64,000 bases of DNA from Rhizobium croatiense (lineage in GTDB: Bacteria; Pseudomonadota; Alphaproteobacteria; Rhizobiales; Rhizobiaceae), in contig NZ_JAILYJ010000003.1 in NCBI RefSeq assembly GCF_019793465.1, forward strand, positions 1 through 64,000, in the 5' to 3' direction. Below the pieces are notes generated by a model. That model searched no databases. It worked only from the letters and a program-made list of their open reading frames with translations, and had not been told where the DNA came from. Below are positions 42,738 to 51,972 of this stretch, piece after piece (position 1 is the stretch's first letter; each line of letters begins with the position of its first letter). Both the position numbers and the translations under genes were made by a program.

Positions 42738-43772
42738 ATGGCGGTTTTGGTGACGGGCGGGGCCGGTTATATCGGCAGTCACATGGTTTGGGCGCTCATC
42801 GATGCGGGCGAGGACGTGGTCGTGCTCGACCGCCTCTCCACCGGCTTTCGCTGGGCCGTGGCGCCGGCGGCGCGTTTCTACCTCGGCGACATTGCCGATC
42901 CCGACATCTTGAAGAAGATCTTCATCGAAAACGACATCGAGGCGATCATCCATTTCGCCGGCTCCGCCGTCGTCCCGGTCTCGGTCGCCGATCCGCTTTC
43001 CTATTACGACAACAACTCCGGCAAGACCCGGGCGCTTCTCTCCGCCTCGATCAAGGCCGGCATCCGCAATTTCGTCTTTTCGTCGACGGCGGCCGTCTAC
43101 GGTCAGCAGCAGAACGACCTGCCGGTGAAGGAGAATGCCTCCCTCAATCCGGAAAATCCCTACGGCCAGTCGAAGCTGATGACCGAATTCATGCTGCGCG
43201 ATGCCGCCGCCGCCTATGATTTCAATTATGTCGCGCTCCGCTATTTCAACGTCGCCGGCGCCGACCCCAATCACCGCACCGGCCAGTCGACCGCAGGCGC
43301 CACGCATCTGATCAAGGTCGCCTGCGAGGCAGCACTCGGCAAACGCGACAGCGTCCATGTCTATGGCATCGACTATCCCACCCATGACGGCACCGGCGTG
43401 CGCGACTACATCCATGTCACCGATCTTGCCGATGCCCATCTGAAAGCACTGCAGCATCTGCGCAGGGACAAAGGCTCGCTCGTTGCCAATTGCGGTTATG
43501 GCAGCGGCTATTCGGTGCTCGACGTCTTGAACATGGTCACCCGCCTGCACGGGCATTCTTTCAAAATCCATATGGCGCCGCGCCGCCCCGGCGATTCGGC
43601 AAGCGTCGTCGCCGATGCTTCGCTCGCTCGCCAGGTGCTCGACTGGAAGCCCCGCCACGATTCGCTGGAAACCATCGTCCAGAGCTCGCTCGATTGGGAG
43701 CTCTTCCTGTCGAACAGAAATGTCGACGACCTGCACAGCATCCACCGGGCGCTTGCCGCCGCATCCTTCTGA
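42738..43772 (+). CDS. galE: UDP-glucose 4-epimerase
   Basis: A 344-residue SDR-type epimerase that interconverts UDP-glucose and UDP-galactose for polysaccharide synthesis. The NAD-binding GxxGxxG is in VTGGAGYIGSHMV, the catalytic region has SSTAAVYG and NPYGQSK (Tyr-x3-Lys), and RYFNVAGADP and GDGTGVRDYIHV-like DGTGVRDYIHV are present. A GTG three codons upstream (42729) is possible, but the ATG at 42738 gives the usual start. In rhizobia this gene is also called exoB and feeds exopolysaccharide synthesis. Confidence 0.95.
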   Translation: MAVLVTGGAGYIGSHMVWALIDAGEDVVVLDRLSTGFRWAVAPAARFYLGDIADPDILKKIFIENDIEAIIHFAGSAVVPVSVADPLSYYDNNSGKTRALLSASIKAGIRNFVFSSTAAVYGQQQNDLPVKENASLNPENPYGQSKLMTEFMLRDAAAAYDFNYVALRYFNVAGADPNHRTGQSTAGATHLIKVACEAALGKRDSVHVYGIDYPTHDGTGVRDYIHVTDLADAHLKALQHLRRDKGSLVANCGYGSGYSVLDVLNMVTRLHGHSFKIHMAPRRPGDSASVVADASLARQVLDWKPRHDSLETIVQSSLDWELFLSNRNVDDLHSIHRALAAASF

Positions 43773-43910
43773 ACGGTGCGCGACGGCAGCCTGTTTACAG
43801 GCTTGCCGGAAATGCTCTGGAGCGATGCAGCATCGTCGTCTATGCATGGTTTCCAGCCTTTCCTGGGCAGAATGTCTGACCAGGAAAGGCTGGAACAGTG
43901 GAGGTGAACC

Positions 43911-44963
43911 ATGCAGGACAGCGAAGTCATCATCGAGCGGCGAGGCGCTGCCGGCATCATCCGGCTCAACCGGCCGCGGGCGCTGAACAGCCTGACGCTG
44001 GCGATGATCCGGACGATCGCCGAGGCGCTTGACGGTTTTGCCCGCGATGCCGACGTGGCGATTGTCGTGGCAACAGGGGAAGGCGAACGCGGATTCTGCG
44101 CCGGCGGCGATATCCGCGCCCTACATGAGAGCGCCCGGGCCGGCGACGGCTTGGCCGGAACCTTCTGGCGCGAGGAATTCCGTCTCAACCATCAGATCGC
44201 CGTTTACCCCAAACCCTATGTCGCGCTGATGGACGGTATCACCATGGGCGGCGGCGTCGGCCTGTCCGCGCACGGCCGCCACCGCATCGTCACCGAGCGC
44301 ACTCGTCTTGCCATGCCGGAAACCGGCATCGGCTACGTCCCCGACGTCGGCGCCACCTGGCTGCTGCCGAAGGCTCCCGGCGAGGCCGGGACATGGCTCG
44401 GCCTGACCGGGCTCGACATCGGCGCCGCCGACGCGATCCATGCCGGGCTCGCCGATCGTCAGATCGCCTCGTCGCGGCTGGCTGAGGTGATCGATGCGCT
44501 TTCGGGCCTGCCGCGCAACAGTTCGTCGATCGATGTCGATGCCCTGTTGCAGGCATTCTCGGAGCCTTCGAGAGAAAGCCCGCTGCGGCAGAACGCGGCG
44601 ACGATCGATCGCGCATTTCGCTTCGACGGCGTCGAGGAGATCCTGGCGGCGCTGGCCGAGGAGCAGGGCGAATTCGCCGCCGAGACGCGCCGGGTGCTGC
44701 TGACGCGCTCGCCGACCAGCCTGAAGCTCGCTTTGCGGCTCTTGAGGGCCGGCCGGCGCAGCGCCTCGCTTGCAGAATGCCTCGGCCGCGAACTCGGCGC
44801 CTGTCTGCAGATGCTGGACAATCCGGATTTCTTCGAAGGCATCCGCGCTGCCGTCATCGACAAGGACCGCAATCCGAAATGGTCGCCGGCGTCAGTCGAG
44901 GCGGTGGAGACGGCAGCCGTCGAGCGCTTCCTGAAGCCGGCCGAACCGCCGCTTTTGCTCTGA
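43911..44963 (+). CDS. enoyl-CoA hydratase/isomerase family; 3-hydroxyisobutyryl-CoA hydrolase-like
   Basis: A 350-residue crotonase-fold protein. Substrate-binding region: GFCAGGDIRALHES and MDGITMGGGVGLSAHGRHRIV. The run RLAMPETGIGYVPDVGATWLLPKAPGEAGTWLGLTG is characteristic of 3-hydroxyisobutyryl-CoA hydrolase, a valine-catabolism enzyme, rather than of plain enoyl-CoA hydratase, and the length of about 350 residues fits. GGAGGTGAACC precedes the ATG. It stands alone after galE, with no other branched-chain genes adjacent. Confidence 0.9.
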   Translation: MQDSEVIIERRGAAGIIRLNRPRALNSLTLAMIRTIAEALDGFARDADVAIVVATGEGERGFCAGGDIRALHESARAGDGLAGTFWREEFRLNHQIAVYPKPYVALMDGITMGGGVGLSAHGRHRIVTERTRLAMPETGIGYVPDVGATWLLPKAPGEAGTWLGLTGLDIGAADAIHAGLADRQIASSRLAEVIDALSGLPRNSSSIDVDALLQAFSEPSRESPLRQNAATIDRAFRFDGVEEILAALAEEQGEFAAETRRVLLTRSPTSLKLALRLLRAGRRSASLAECLGRELGACLQMLDNPDFFEGIRAAVIDKDRNPKWSPASVEAVETAAVERFLKPAEPPLLL

Positions 44964-45207
44964 CGCTGTCGTCCTCTGAAGGCTGAATGCGCGGCACCAT
45001 GCGGCGGGCGAGAGCCTCTGCTTCCTGATGCCAGCCTTTTCAACACCGAATCTTCGGCGTGACACGCCGAAACCGTAGGCCGGGCTGTGCTAAAGCCTAG
45101 CTTTCCCTCTCCTTTGATCTGATCGACCGTCAACCACGCTTCGGCATAGTGTCCGCGACGTGACCCCTAACCGACATCTCTCGATCACGAAAAAACAGGA
45201 GCGCATC

Positions 45208-46143
45208 ATGTCGCAGGCAGAAGCAAAACCCCGTACGACTGAGCAGGAGCCTGGCAGGCCGAAGCCCGAAGAATTGGTTCCGTCGCGCTATGCGGTGCGG
45301 ATCGGCGAAATTGAAGTGCTGATCATCAGCGATGGCGTTTTGCCGCTCCCGACGACGATGTTGGGACACAACGCCGACGCGGCTGACCGGGCAGTCTGGC
45401 TGGACGATATGTTCCTGCCGCGAGACGCTTTCGACTGGGCGTTGAACGTGGTTCTCGTTCGCAGTGGCGGGCAGACCATCCTCATTGACGCGGGGCTGGG
45501 CTTGGATCCGGACTTGAACTTGCCGCGCGCCGGGCAGTTGATCAAGCGACTGGAGGGCGCCGGCATCGATCTGGCATCCGTGACCGACGTGGTGCTGACC
45601 CACTTGCACATGGATCACATCGGCGGGCTGCTGGTCGATGGCGTGAAGGACCGGTTGCGTGCTGATCTTAGGATCCACGTGGCGGCTGCAGAGGCCAAGT
45701 TCTGGGAGGCGCCCGATTTCAGCCACGTGTCCATGCCGCCCGGCTTTCCGGATGCGCTTCGGGCAACGGCAAAGCGGTTCCTCAGCGAGTACGGCAGCCA
45801 TCTCAAGCTGTTCGACGAGCGATCCGAAGTGGCGCCGGGTGTGATCGTTCAACGCACCGGCGGCCACACTCCCGGACATAGCGTGGTCCGGCTGGCATCC
45901 GGCGGTGACCGCCTGACATTCGCCGGCGATGCCGTGTTCGCCGTCGGGTTCGAGCACCCCGACTGGTACAATGGTTTCGAACACGATCCCGAGGAGGCCG
46001 CTCGCGTTCGCATCGATCTTCTCAGGGAGCTAGCGGCGAACGGCGAACAGCTGGTGGCCACCCATCTGCCGTTCCCGTCGGTCGGCCGGGTGGCGGTCGA
46101 CGGTGAGGTCTTCCGTTGGGTGCCGGTGTTCTGGGACTACTGA
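45208..46143 (+). CDS. metallo-beta-lactamase-fold hydrolase
   Basis: A 311-residue MBL-fold protein. The HxHxDH motif is in VVLTHLHMDHIGGLLVDG, a second His in GGHTPGHSVVRL, and the Asp in LTFAGDAVF, so both metal sites are present. Family members include quorum-quenching AHL lactonases and other esterases; this protein is longer than typical AiiA. The substrate is not decidable. The start at 45208 follows CAGGAGCG; an upstream ATG-less frame to 45160 is unlikely. It is alone between the hydrolase and a helicase gene. Confidence 0.9.
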   Translation: MSQAEAKPRTTEQEPGRPKPEELVPSRYAVRIGEIEVLIISDGVLPLPTTMLGHNADAADRAVWLDDMFLPRDAFDWALNVVLVRSGGQTILIDAGLGLDPDLNLPRAGQLIKRLEGAGIDLASVTDVVLTHLHMDHIGGLLVDGVKDRLRADLRIHVAAAEAKFWEAPDFSHVSMPPGFPDALRATAKRFLSEYGSHLKLFDERSEVAPGVIVQRTGGHTPGHSVVRLASGGDRLTFAGDAVFAVGFEHPDWYNGFEHDPEEAARVRIDLLRELAANGEQLVATHLPFPSVGRVAVDGEVFRWVPVFWDY

Positions 46144-46205
46144 GCGCCTGCCAGGTCAGGGCCGAACGAAAGCGCGTCGCATGGATCGGATTCCGTGCGG
46201 CGCTC

Positions 46206-46319
46206 AGAGCATGATGCCGAAAAGTGTGAGCGGTTTTCGGGCGACATCATGCTCTAACTCTTTAATTCAGAACAGGATTCAGATTTTAGGCCGACCGGGC
46301 CTAAAATCATCCTGTTCTA
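46206..46319. repeat. two-hairpin rhizobial intergenic repeat
   Basis: Two adjacent dyads. First (46206-46255): AGAGCATGATG with CATCATGCTCT and an inner CCGAAAA/TTTTCGG. Second (46269-46318): AGAACAGGAT with ATCCTGTTCT and an inner GATTTTAGGCC/GGCCTAAAATC. I recall this exact pair as a high-copy intergenic element of Rhizobium. Its right end coincides with the stop codon of the adjacent helicase gene. Confidence 0.8.
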
Positions 46320-48377
46320 GCGCCACATGCCGCGCATGCGGGCGCCGACATCGATGCGCACCTGCCGCGCCTGCGCCTGGGCGGCGGCATCCGATTTCAC
46401 CTGCGGCCAGCTGCAGGCCTCGAAGAATTGCAGCAGGGTCGCCGGAATGAAGCGGCTGCGCGACGCATAGACATGCCGGTCGCCCTGGGCGTTCTGCCCA
46501 TAGGTGAAGAAGCGCTGCGGCACGACGAGGTCGAGACCGTCGCGGGCGCGCGTCATCGCCACATAGAGCAGCCGGCGCTCCTCCTCGATTTCGGCGGTGG
46601 CGCCGACGGCAAGATCGCTCGGAATGCAGCCGTCGACGACGTTCAGCATGAAGACCCTCGTCCATTCCTGGCCTTTGGCCGAATGGATGGTCGACAGAAT
46701 GAGATAGTCCTCGTCGAGCAGCGGCACGCCGGCCTGGTCGCTGGTCGCATCCGGCGGATCGAGCGTGAGTTCGGTGAGGAAACGCTCGCGCGAGGCATAA
46801 CCACCGGCAATCTGCTCGAGCTGTAACAGATCGGCCTGCCGCGTTGCCGCGTCCTCATGCAGCCGTTCCAAATGCGGCGCGTACCATTGCCGCGCCAGCT
46901 CGATTTCCGCCGGCCAGCCGGCCTTGCCGGATTTCATCTCCTGGAGCATGGCAACGAATGCCGTCCAGTCCTCGCCGCAGCGCGGCGGCGCCGGCATGGC
47001 GGCGAGCGCCGTCAGCGGGCTCGCATCCTCGGCCATCAGGTCGAGCGCCTTCTGCGCCGTCGACGGCCCGACGCCAGGCAGGATCTGCATCAGCCGGAAG
47101 CCCGCCACCCGATCGCGCGGATTCTGCGCGAAGCGAAGGGCGGCCAGCATGTCCTTGACATGCGCACTGTCGAGAAATTTCAGCCCGCCGAACTTGACGA
47201 AGGGAATGTTGCGCCGGGTCAGCTCGACCTCCAGCGGCCCGCTGTGATGCGAGGCGCGGAACAGCACCGCCTGCTGCTTGAGCTTGAGGCCCTCCTCGCG
47301 ATTGTCGAGCACCTTGTCGGCAACGTAACGCGCTTGCTCGGCCTCGTCGCGCACCGTCACGAGGCGCGGCCGCTCGGCCGATTGCCGCTCGGTCCAGAGA
47401 TTCTTGGTGAAGCGCTCCGAGGCGAGATCGATGACGGCGTTGGCCGCCGCCAGGATCGGCTGCGTCGAGCGGTAATTGCGGTCGAGCGTGACGATGTTGG
47501 CGGCCGGGCTGAAGGCGGCGGGAAAATCGAGGATGTTGCGCACCGTCGCTGCGCGGAAGGAATAGATCGACTGCGCATCGTCGCCGACGACGGTCAGTCC
47601 CCGACCGCCGGGCTTCAGCGCCATCAGGATCGAGGCCTGCAGCCGGTTGGTGTCCTGATATTCGTCGACCAGCACATGGTCGAAACGGCTGCCGATATCC
47701 TCGGCGATCACGCTCTCGCCCACCATCTGCGCCCAGTAGAGCAGAAGGTCGTCGTAATCGAGCACATTCTGGCTCTGCTTGGCCTCGACATAGCAGGCAA
47801 AAAGCTCGCGCAGCTGCTTTTCCCAGGCCGCGCACCAGGGAAAGGCGTCGCGCAGCACCTGGTCGAGCGCCGTCTCTGAATTCACTGCCCTGGAATAAAT
47901 GGCAAGGCAGGTGCCTTTGGCCGGAAAGCGGCTTTCCGTCTTGGAGAAGCCGAGATCGTGCCGGATCAGGTTCATCAGGTCAGCGCTGTCTTCGCGGTCA
48001 TGGATGGTGAAATCGGCATCGAGGCCGATATGCTGGGCATAGTCGCGCAGCAGCCGGGCGCCGATGCCGTGGAAGGTGCCGGACCAATGAAGCGCATCGG
48101 CCATGACGCCGGCATTCGAACCGAGCACGTCGCGGCAGATGCGCTCGACGCGCCGCGCCATTTCGGCGGCCGCCCGGCGCGAGAAGGTCATCAGCAGGAT
48201 GCGGCGGGGATCGGCGCCCTTGACGATCAGATGGGCGACCCGATGCGCCAAGGTATTCGTCTTGCCGGAACCGGCGCCGGCGATGACCAGCAGCGGCCCG
48301 GCAATATGGCTGCCGTCGGTGAGCGTGCCGTGCTCGACGGCCATGCGTTGCTGGGGATTGAGCTTTTCGAGATACAT
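46317..48377 (-). CDS. UvrD/Rep-like ATP-dependent DNA helicase
   Basis: A 686-residue superfamily I helicase. It has the Walker A motif in VIAGAGSGKTNTLAHRVAHLI near residue 35, MTFSRRAAAEMARRV, HVLVDEYQDTNRLQ (motif II), GDDAQSIYSFRAA (motif III), FRNYRST-like LDRNYRSTQPIL and a late VTIHSAKGQEW-like LSTIHSAKGQEWTRVF plus YVAMTRAR. Shorter than housekeeping UvrD, it is one of the accessory UvrD-like helicases found in Rhizobiales. Its TAG falls at the edge of the 46206-46319 repeat. No adjacent nuclease. Confidence 0.92.
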   Translation of the reverse strand: MYLEKLNPQQRMAVEHGTLTDGSHIAGPLLVIAGAGSGKTNTLAHRVAHLIVKGADPRRILLMTFSRRAAAEMARRVERICRDVLGSNAGVMADALHWSGTFHGIGARLLRDYAQHIGLDADFTIHDREDSADLMNLIRHDLGFSKTESRFPAKGTCLAIYSRAVNSETALDQVLRDAFPWCAAWEKQLRELFACYVEAKQSQNVLDYDDLLLYWAQMVGESVIAEDIGSRFDHVLVDEYQDTNRLQASILMALKPGGRGLTVVGDDAQSIYSFRAATVRNILDFPAAFSPAANIVTLDRNYRSTQPILAAANAVIDLASERFTKNLWTERQSAERPRLVTVRDEAEQARYVADKVLDNREEGLKLKQQAVLFRASHHSGPLEVELTRRNIPFVKFGGLKFLDSAHVKDMLAALRFAQNPRDRVAGFRLMQILPGVGPSTAQKALDLMAEDASPLTALAAMPAPPRCGEDWTAFVAMLQEMKSGKAGWPAEIELARQWYAPHLERLHEDAATRQADLLQLEQIAGGYASRERFLTELTLDPPDATSDQAGVPLLDEDYLILSTIHSAKGQEWTRVFMLNVVDGCIPSDLAVGATAEIEEERRLLYVAMTRARDGLDLVVPQRFFTYGQNAQGDRHVYASRSRFIPATLLQFFEACSWPQVKSDAAAQAQARQVRIDVGARMRGMWR

Positions 48378-48479
48378 CCAGCCGTCCGGTCGGGCTCTCG
48401 CAGAATCACTGCGAGAAGATTAGATGTTCCTTGAATGTTCGCGATTTCAGCCGCTGTCAAGCCTGGAACGGCGCAAGTC

Positions 48480-48746
48480 TCATTCGGGGAAATCCGGCCC
48501 CACCACGCGGCGCACCAGCTTTAGGCTGCGGTCCGGCTGAAGAATATAGGTTTCCTCCACGCGCTGGCCGCTGTCGTTGTAGAACTGATTGTAGACGGCG
48601 CTGCCGACCGGCGATTTGGTGAGCTTCGTCCGCGGCTGGCCGCCATAGGTGATGCTGCCGGGAATGGGTTCCAGCGCCGGGCTGTCGGCCGAGGAGCAGC
48701 CGGTCAGCAATGCTGCGGCAAACAAGGCGGGCATCAGCACTTTCAT
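48480..48746 (-). CDS. small lipoprotein, unknown
   Basis: An 88-residue lipoprotein with signal MKVLMPALFAAALLTGC (lipobox LLTGC). The mature part (SSADSPALEPIPGSITYGG, then TKLTKSPVGSAVYNQFYND and a Trp-less RRVVGPDFPE end) shows no recognisable domain. I take ATG 48746, which is 9-10 bases after GAGGG; an ATG three codons upstream (48755) is too close to that site. It lies 104 bases upstream of the helicase start on the same strand and may form a unit with it. Confidence 0.72.
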   Translation of the reverse strand: MKVLMPALFAAALLTGCSSADSPALEPIPGSITYGGQPRTKLTKSPVGSAVYNQFYNDSGQRVEETYILQPDRSLKLVRRVVGPDFPE

Positions 48747-48922
48747 CGTCGTCATCCCTCTTTCGACTGCAGCCAGATATGGAAGCCGCAGCAGCGTCCG
48801 CCAAGGGTGGGACAAGCCTGGCCCGCAGAAATCACGCGCGAATATCCCGTCGAGACCGGCGGACCGCAACGAAAACCCCGTTGCGGCGTTAACCTGGATA
48901 TACCAACTCAGGAGACGCTTAA

Positions 48923-49183
48923 GTGATCGGGTTTCCTGTATTCCCCGACCATGACGAACCCGGCCGACAAGGCCATGGCGAGGCGGCGACACGCGCTTCG
49001 GTCGAGAGCGCTCTCCATGCAGCCGATGATCTCGACGCTGAGGAAATCACCGTCAGCATGCTTGGTTCCTATGTCATCCTCGAAGGTTTCGTGCGCCGGC
49101 ATGGCGATGTCGAACGAGCGGTCGCGATCGCCGAAAGCGTCGTCGGCCAAGGCTCTGTGCATAGCCGCCTATTGCGGCGCTGA
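48923..49183 (+). CDS. BON-domain protein
   Basis: An 86-residue soluble protein consisting of one BON (OsmY/nodulation) domain: ASVESALHAADDLDAEEITVSMLGSYVILEGFV, then GDVERAVAIAESVVGQGSVHSRL. BON domains bind phospholipid or interact with envelope proteins. It lacks a signal peptide, which would make a cytoplasmic single-BON protein unusual. The start is GTG after GGAGACGC. The next gene starts 57 bases after its stop. Confidence 0.75.
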   Translation: MIGFPVFPDHDEPGRQGHGEAATRASVESALHAADDLDAEEITVSMLGSYVILEGFVRRHGDVERAVAIAESVVGQGSVHSRLLRR

Positions 49184-49240
49184 GGGAACCAAGTGAGCCC
49201 CCACGTGTTGAAATGCCGGATCGAAACGCTGGAGACCACC

Positions 49241-49504
49241 ATGCAGTTGCTTCTTCGCCTCTGGGCAACGGCCTTGATTATCGGTTGCGGTGTCTTTGCC
49301 GGCTCCGCCTATGCCTCGCTCGAAACCGGCGCGAACTATTCCGCGCTTTCGAAGGACCAGATCGCGCTCAACGAATATACCGAGACGGCCGCCTGCCAGC
49401 CGGCAGAGCCGCACTATCTGCCGTCCTTCATCCGCACGGTGGACGGCACGATCATCGGCGTCGGTTATGTCGAGGTGGAGAATGAAGGCGGCGCGGGCTG
49501 CTGA
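49241..49504 (+). CDS. small exported protein, unknown
   Basis: An 87-residue protein with signal sequence MQLLLRLWATALIIGCGVFAG. The mature part has one conserved-looking block PAEPHYLPSFIRTVDGTIIGVGYVEVENEG and a Cys-containing tail. TGGAGACC lies before the ATG at 49241; the GTG at 49193 adds 16 residues with no ribosome binding site. Function unknown; it may share a transcript with the BON gene. Confidence 0.68.
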   Translation: MQLLLRLWATALIIGCGVFAGSAYASLETGANYSALSKDQIALNEYTETAACQPAEPHYLPSFIRTVDGTIIGVGYVEVENEGGAGC

Positions 49505-49729
49505 GACCCCGATCGGGTCGAACGAGGCTCGCCGGCGTTTCCCGTGACGAGCCTCTGACCATCATCATGATGGCTGAGTGTTTTCTACCGAAACAGCTGT
49601 CTCAGGCGCAACGCCTTTTGCGCCAAACCCCGGCACCTGCTCGATGCAGGGTTAAGTGTAAATTAAACAATGTATCGTTCCGGCACGCCTTGGCGAACAA
49701 ACCAATAACGTCCGGACGTCCTTGCGGTG

Positions 49730-49972
49730 CTAGTGCAGCTTCAGCTTCGCCTCTTCAGCCGCCGCCAGGAACTCGGCCCTTGCCTCTTCCACGCTCTTGC
49801 GTCCGTCGAGTGCTGCCCGACATGTGCTGCGAGCCTTGATATAATGCAGTCCGCGCGCGCTCGGCCAGAGATCCGCCAGACATTTCAGCGCATCGAACGG
49901 CCCGTTGACGGTTCTGAGGTCAGCGCCTTCGAAACCGACCTTGACCGGGTCGTTCCATTTTTCAGTTGCCAT
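49730..49972 (-). CDS. DUF982 protein
   Basis: An 80-residue protein of the DUF982 family, small alpha/beta proteins abundant in Rhizobiales: WNDPVKVGFEGADLRTVNGPFDALKCLADLWPS matches the family core. Function unknown. The ATG at 49972 follows GGAGGAGC. Rhizobial genomes have many paralogues on chromosome and plasmids. Confidence 0.88.
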   Translation of the reverse strand: MATEKWNDPVKVGFEGADLRTVNGPFDALKCLADLWPSARGLHYIKARSTCRAALDGRKSVEEARAEFLAAAEEAKLKLH

Positions 49973-50366
49973 CGATGCTCCTCCAGGGTTTCGACAGTAA
50001 ACATGTGGCATCTGCCCCTCCTCCGGGGAGACTCCGCGAGAGTTAATATTCTAGCGCGATTTTCATCGCCAGCAATGGGCGGATCGTCGCTGACGTTGGT
50101 GATTGGTTTCGCCTTGACCGGTGATAGGGGAAGCGCGCGGGCGGCTCTCAATGAGATGTGCCGGATGGTGCAGTGGTTAAAAAATTGGGAAGCACTAAAT
50201 CAGCGCATCGGCAATTAAGGTATTGGGGACAGCGGGGGAAGCCACAGTTTTATGCCGCAGCGCGAGAATAGTAGAGAACCGTTTTCCGATTGCTGCGCCG
50301 CAATAATGATTGATGCAAAGCCGCAAATGGTGCAAATCTGCAGCGCCTAGGTAGAGGATTGCAGCG
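49973..50366. other. gap before acyltransferase 1
   Basis: 394 bases without a supported gene. The composition changes to A+T-richer DNA from about 50150 (GGTTAAAAAATTGG, ATTATTGATGC) and this continues through both acyltransferase genes. The promoter of acyltransferase 1 must lie here; I see no clear -10/-35 pair. Confidence 0.5.
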
Positions 50367-51500
50367 ATGAGCGATTTCAACAGCAGTGGCCGTGTCGGCT
50401 GCCTCGACGGCTTACGCGGGCTCGCCGCCCTTTGGGTTTTGATAGGACACGCTCACCTCTTGACCGGATTTAAGGTGCCCGTCATCGGCGATCCGGATCT
50501 TGGTGTGGATCTTTTTATCATGCTTTCCGGCTTCCTAATGGTTTTTCACTACCAGCGCAGGAAGGGCCGTGAACCGTGGGAGGCAAAAAGCACCTGGATT
50601 ACTTTTTGGGTTCGGCGCTATTTCCGGATTGCCCCGCTCTACTACGTGATGCTTATCGCCGCCTTAACGCTCGGCCCCCTTGTCTATGATGCGCGGATGG
50701 TGATCGATGCATTCAACGGGGTGCGGCCGCAACTGGCTGATCGATATCTCGATAGCAGCGTGGCGAATTATATCGCCCATCTGACATTCTTGTTCGGCTT
50801 AAGTCGCCATTACGCTTATAGGACAGCTCTTCCGGATTGGAGCATCGGCCTTGAGATGCAGTTTTACGCAGCTCTGCCGTTTATCATGATGGTCGTCGGA
50901 CGATTTGGTTGGCTTAAAGGGATCGTCGGCGTTGCTGCTGTTGGGGGCGCCATAGCCTACTTTCTCCATCGGACCGGCTATACATTTCCTATGCCCACGT
51001 TCCTGCCGCTTAAGTTGCATATTTTCGCGGCTGGAATGTTGTTGGCCGGCGCCCTCTGGACCACGAAAAAGCGAGCCTATCTCTTTTCGGGAATCGCCGG
51101 TTTGCTGGTACTTATTCCTGTCGGTGGAGACATGGACGCGCTGCATCACTCGACGAGGATCATCCTGGTATTGACCTTCTTTGCTCTCATTCACACAGAG
51201 CGCTTGCCGTCTGCGGCGGCGAAGATGACAAAGCCGGTGAGCGAATGGCTCGGGAACGGCTTTTTCCACAATCTCGGTGAACTTTCGTTCGGGGCCTACC
51301 TTATTCACCTTTTGGTGATGCAGCCTGTTGTAGCCTATCTTATCAAAACAACGGACATCAACGATCCGACGCGTTGGGCGCTTACGCTGCTCATCACGGT
51401 ACCGATAGTCTACGGTCTCGCGTGGGTCGGATATAAGTTCATCGAAATGCCTGGCCAGAGTATCGGCAGAGAACTTACGAAACCACGCGTCTCAGCCTAA
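50367..51500 (+). CDS. acyltransferase-3 family (OafA/YrhL-like) membrane protein
   Basis: A 377-residue membrane acyltransferase with about ten helices. The conserved start is VGCLDGLRGLAALWVLIGHAHL, whose His is the expected catalytic residue, followed by VDLFIMLSGFLMVF and the arginine motif FWVRRYFRIAPLY. These proteins O-acylate surface polysaccharides. The gene is visibly A+T-richer than its surroundings and sits opposite a second acyltransferase (51973-53079), so I infer a transferred surface-modification pair. Confidence 0.92.
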   Translation: MSDFNSSGRVGCLDGLRGLAALWVLIGHAHLLTGFKVPVIGDPDLGVDLFIMLSGFLMVFHYQRRKGREPWEAKSTWITFWVRRYFRIAPLYYVMLIAALTLGPLVYDARMVIDAFNGVRPQLADRYLDSSVANYIAHLTFLFGLSRHYAYRTALPDWSIGLEMQFYAALPFIMMVVGRFGWLKGIVGVAAVGGAIAYFLHRTGYTFPMPTFLPLKLHIFAAGMLLAGALWTTKKRAYLFSGIAGLLVLIPVGGDMDALHHSTRIILVLTFFALIHTERLPSAAAKMTKPVSEWLGNGFFHNLGELSFGAYLIHLLVMQPVVAYLIKTTDINDPTRWALTLLITVPIVYGLAWVGYKFIEMPGQSIGRELTKPRVSA

Positions 51501-51972
51501 AGAACGCCTAGCTGTGGAGCGGGCTCTGGAAATTGTCCTTTAAACCGGCAGCAGGGTTTCCGATCTAAAACTGTCTCGCCTCGTAGTCGTCGAGGGTCTC
51601 CGGATCCTGTTTATATTGCCGCCGTGATGGCAACGGCGCCAGATCTGGCCGGACGGGTTGAGAGCTGCGCCATCGATCAGGCGTACTGGCAGAATAGTGT
51701 TGTGCTGGTGCCAAAGGGCGACGTCGAGCTGTTTTGCCAAGTCTACCTTTAAAAAAATGTCCAAAAAACATGGTGCGGCATCCTGGTTCCATAATCCGTC
51801 AAGCGCCCGATTGGCGTGGGTCATTGCAACCTCAGATAAATTGGACGGCGATGCTGGGGCGGCTAATGCATGTCGCCCGGAAGTGCGCAGCGGTTTCGGG
51901 ACAACGACATGCATAAAAACAAAGGGCTAAAGCGCGTTGCGTGAATCAAATATGATGCGACGCGCTTTGGGT
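51501..51972. other. gap between the two converging acyltransferases
   Basis: 472 bases with no convincing gene. A minus-strand frame (51540-51914) and a plus-strand frame (51658-51930) overlap each other; neither has a good ribosome binding site or a recognised motif. The plus-strand reading GDVELFCQVYL near 51715 resembles the tail of a coding sequence, so decayed DNA is possible. A terminator hairpin ends the gap. Confidence 0.45.
51929..51968. terminator. hairpin after acyltransferase 2
   Basis: AAAGCGCG and CGCGCTTT are paired, extended by TGCGT and ATGCG. On the minus strand it is followed by a T-rich run (CCCTTTGTTTTT), as expected for a Rho-independent terminator of the acyltransferase at 51973-53079. 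The stem sequence is also that of a common rhizobial repeat. Confidence 0.65.

Noticed and set aside
45208..46143. Quorum-quenching lactonase
   Set aside because: The metal-binding motifs are shared by many MBL-fold hydrolases, and nothing in the sequence singles out AHL as the substrate.
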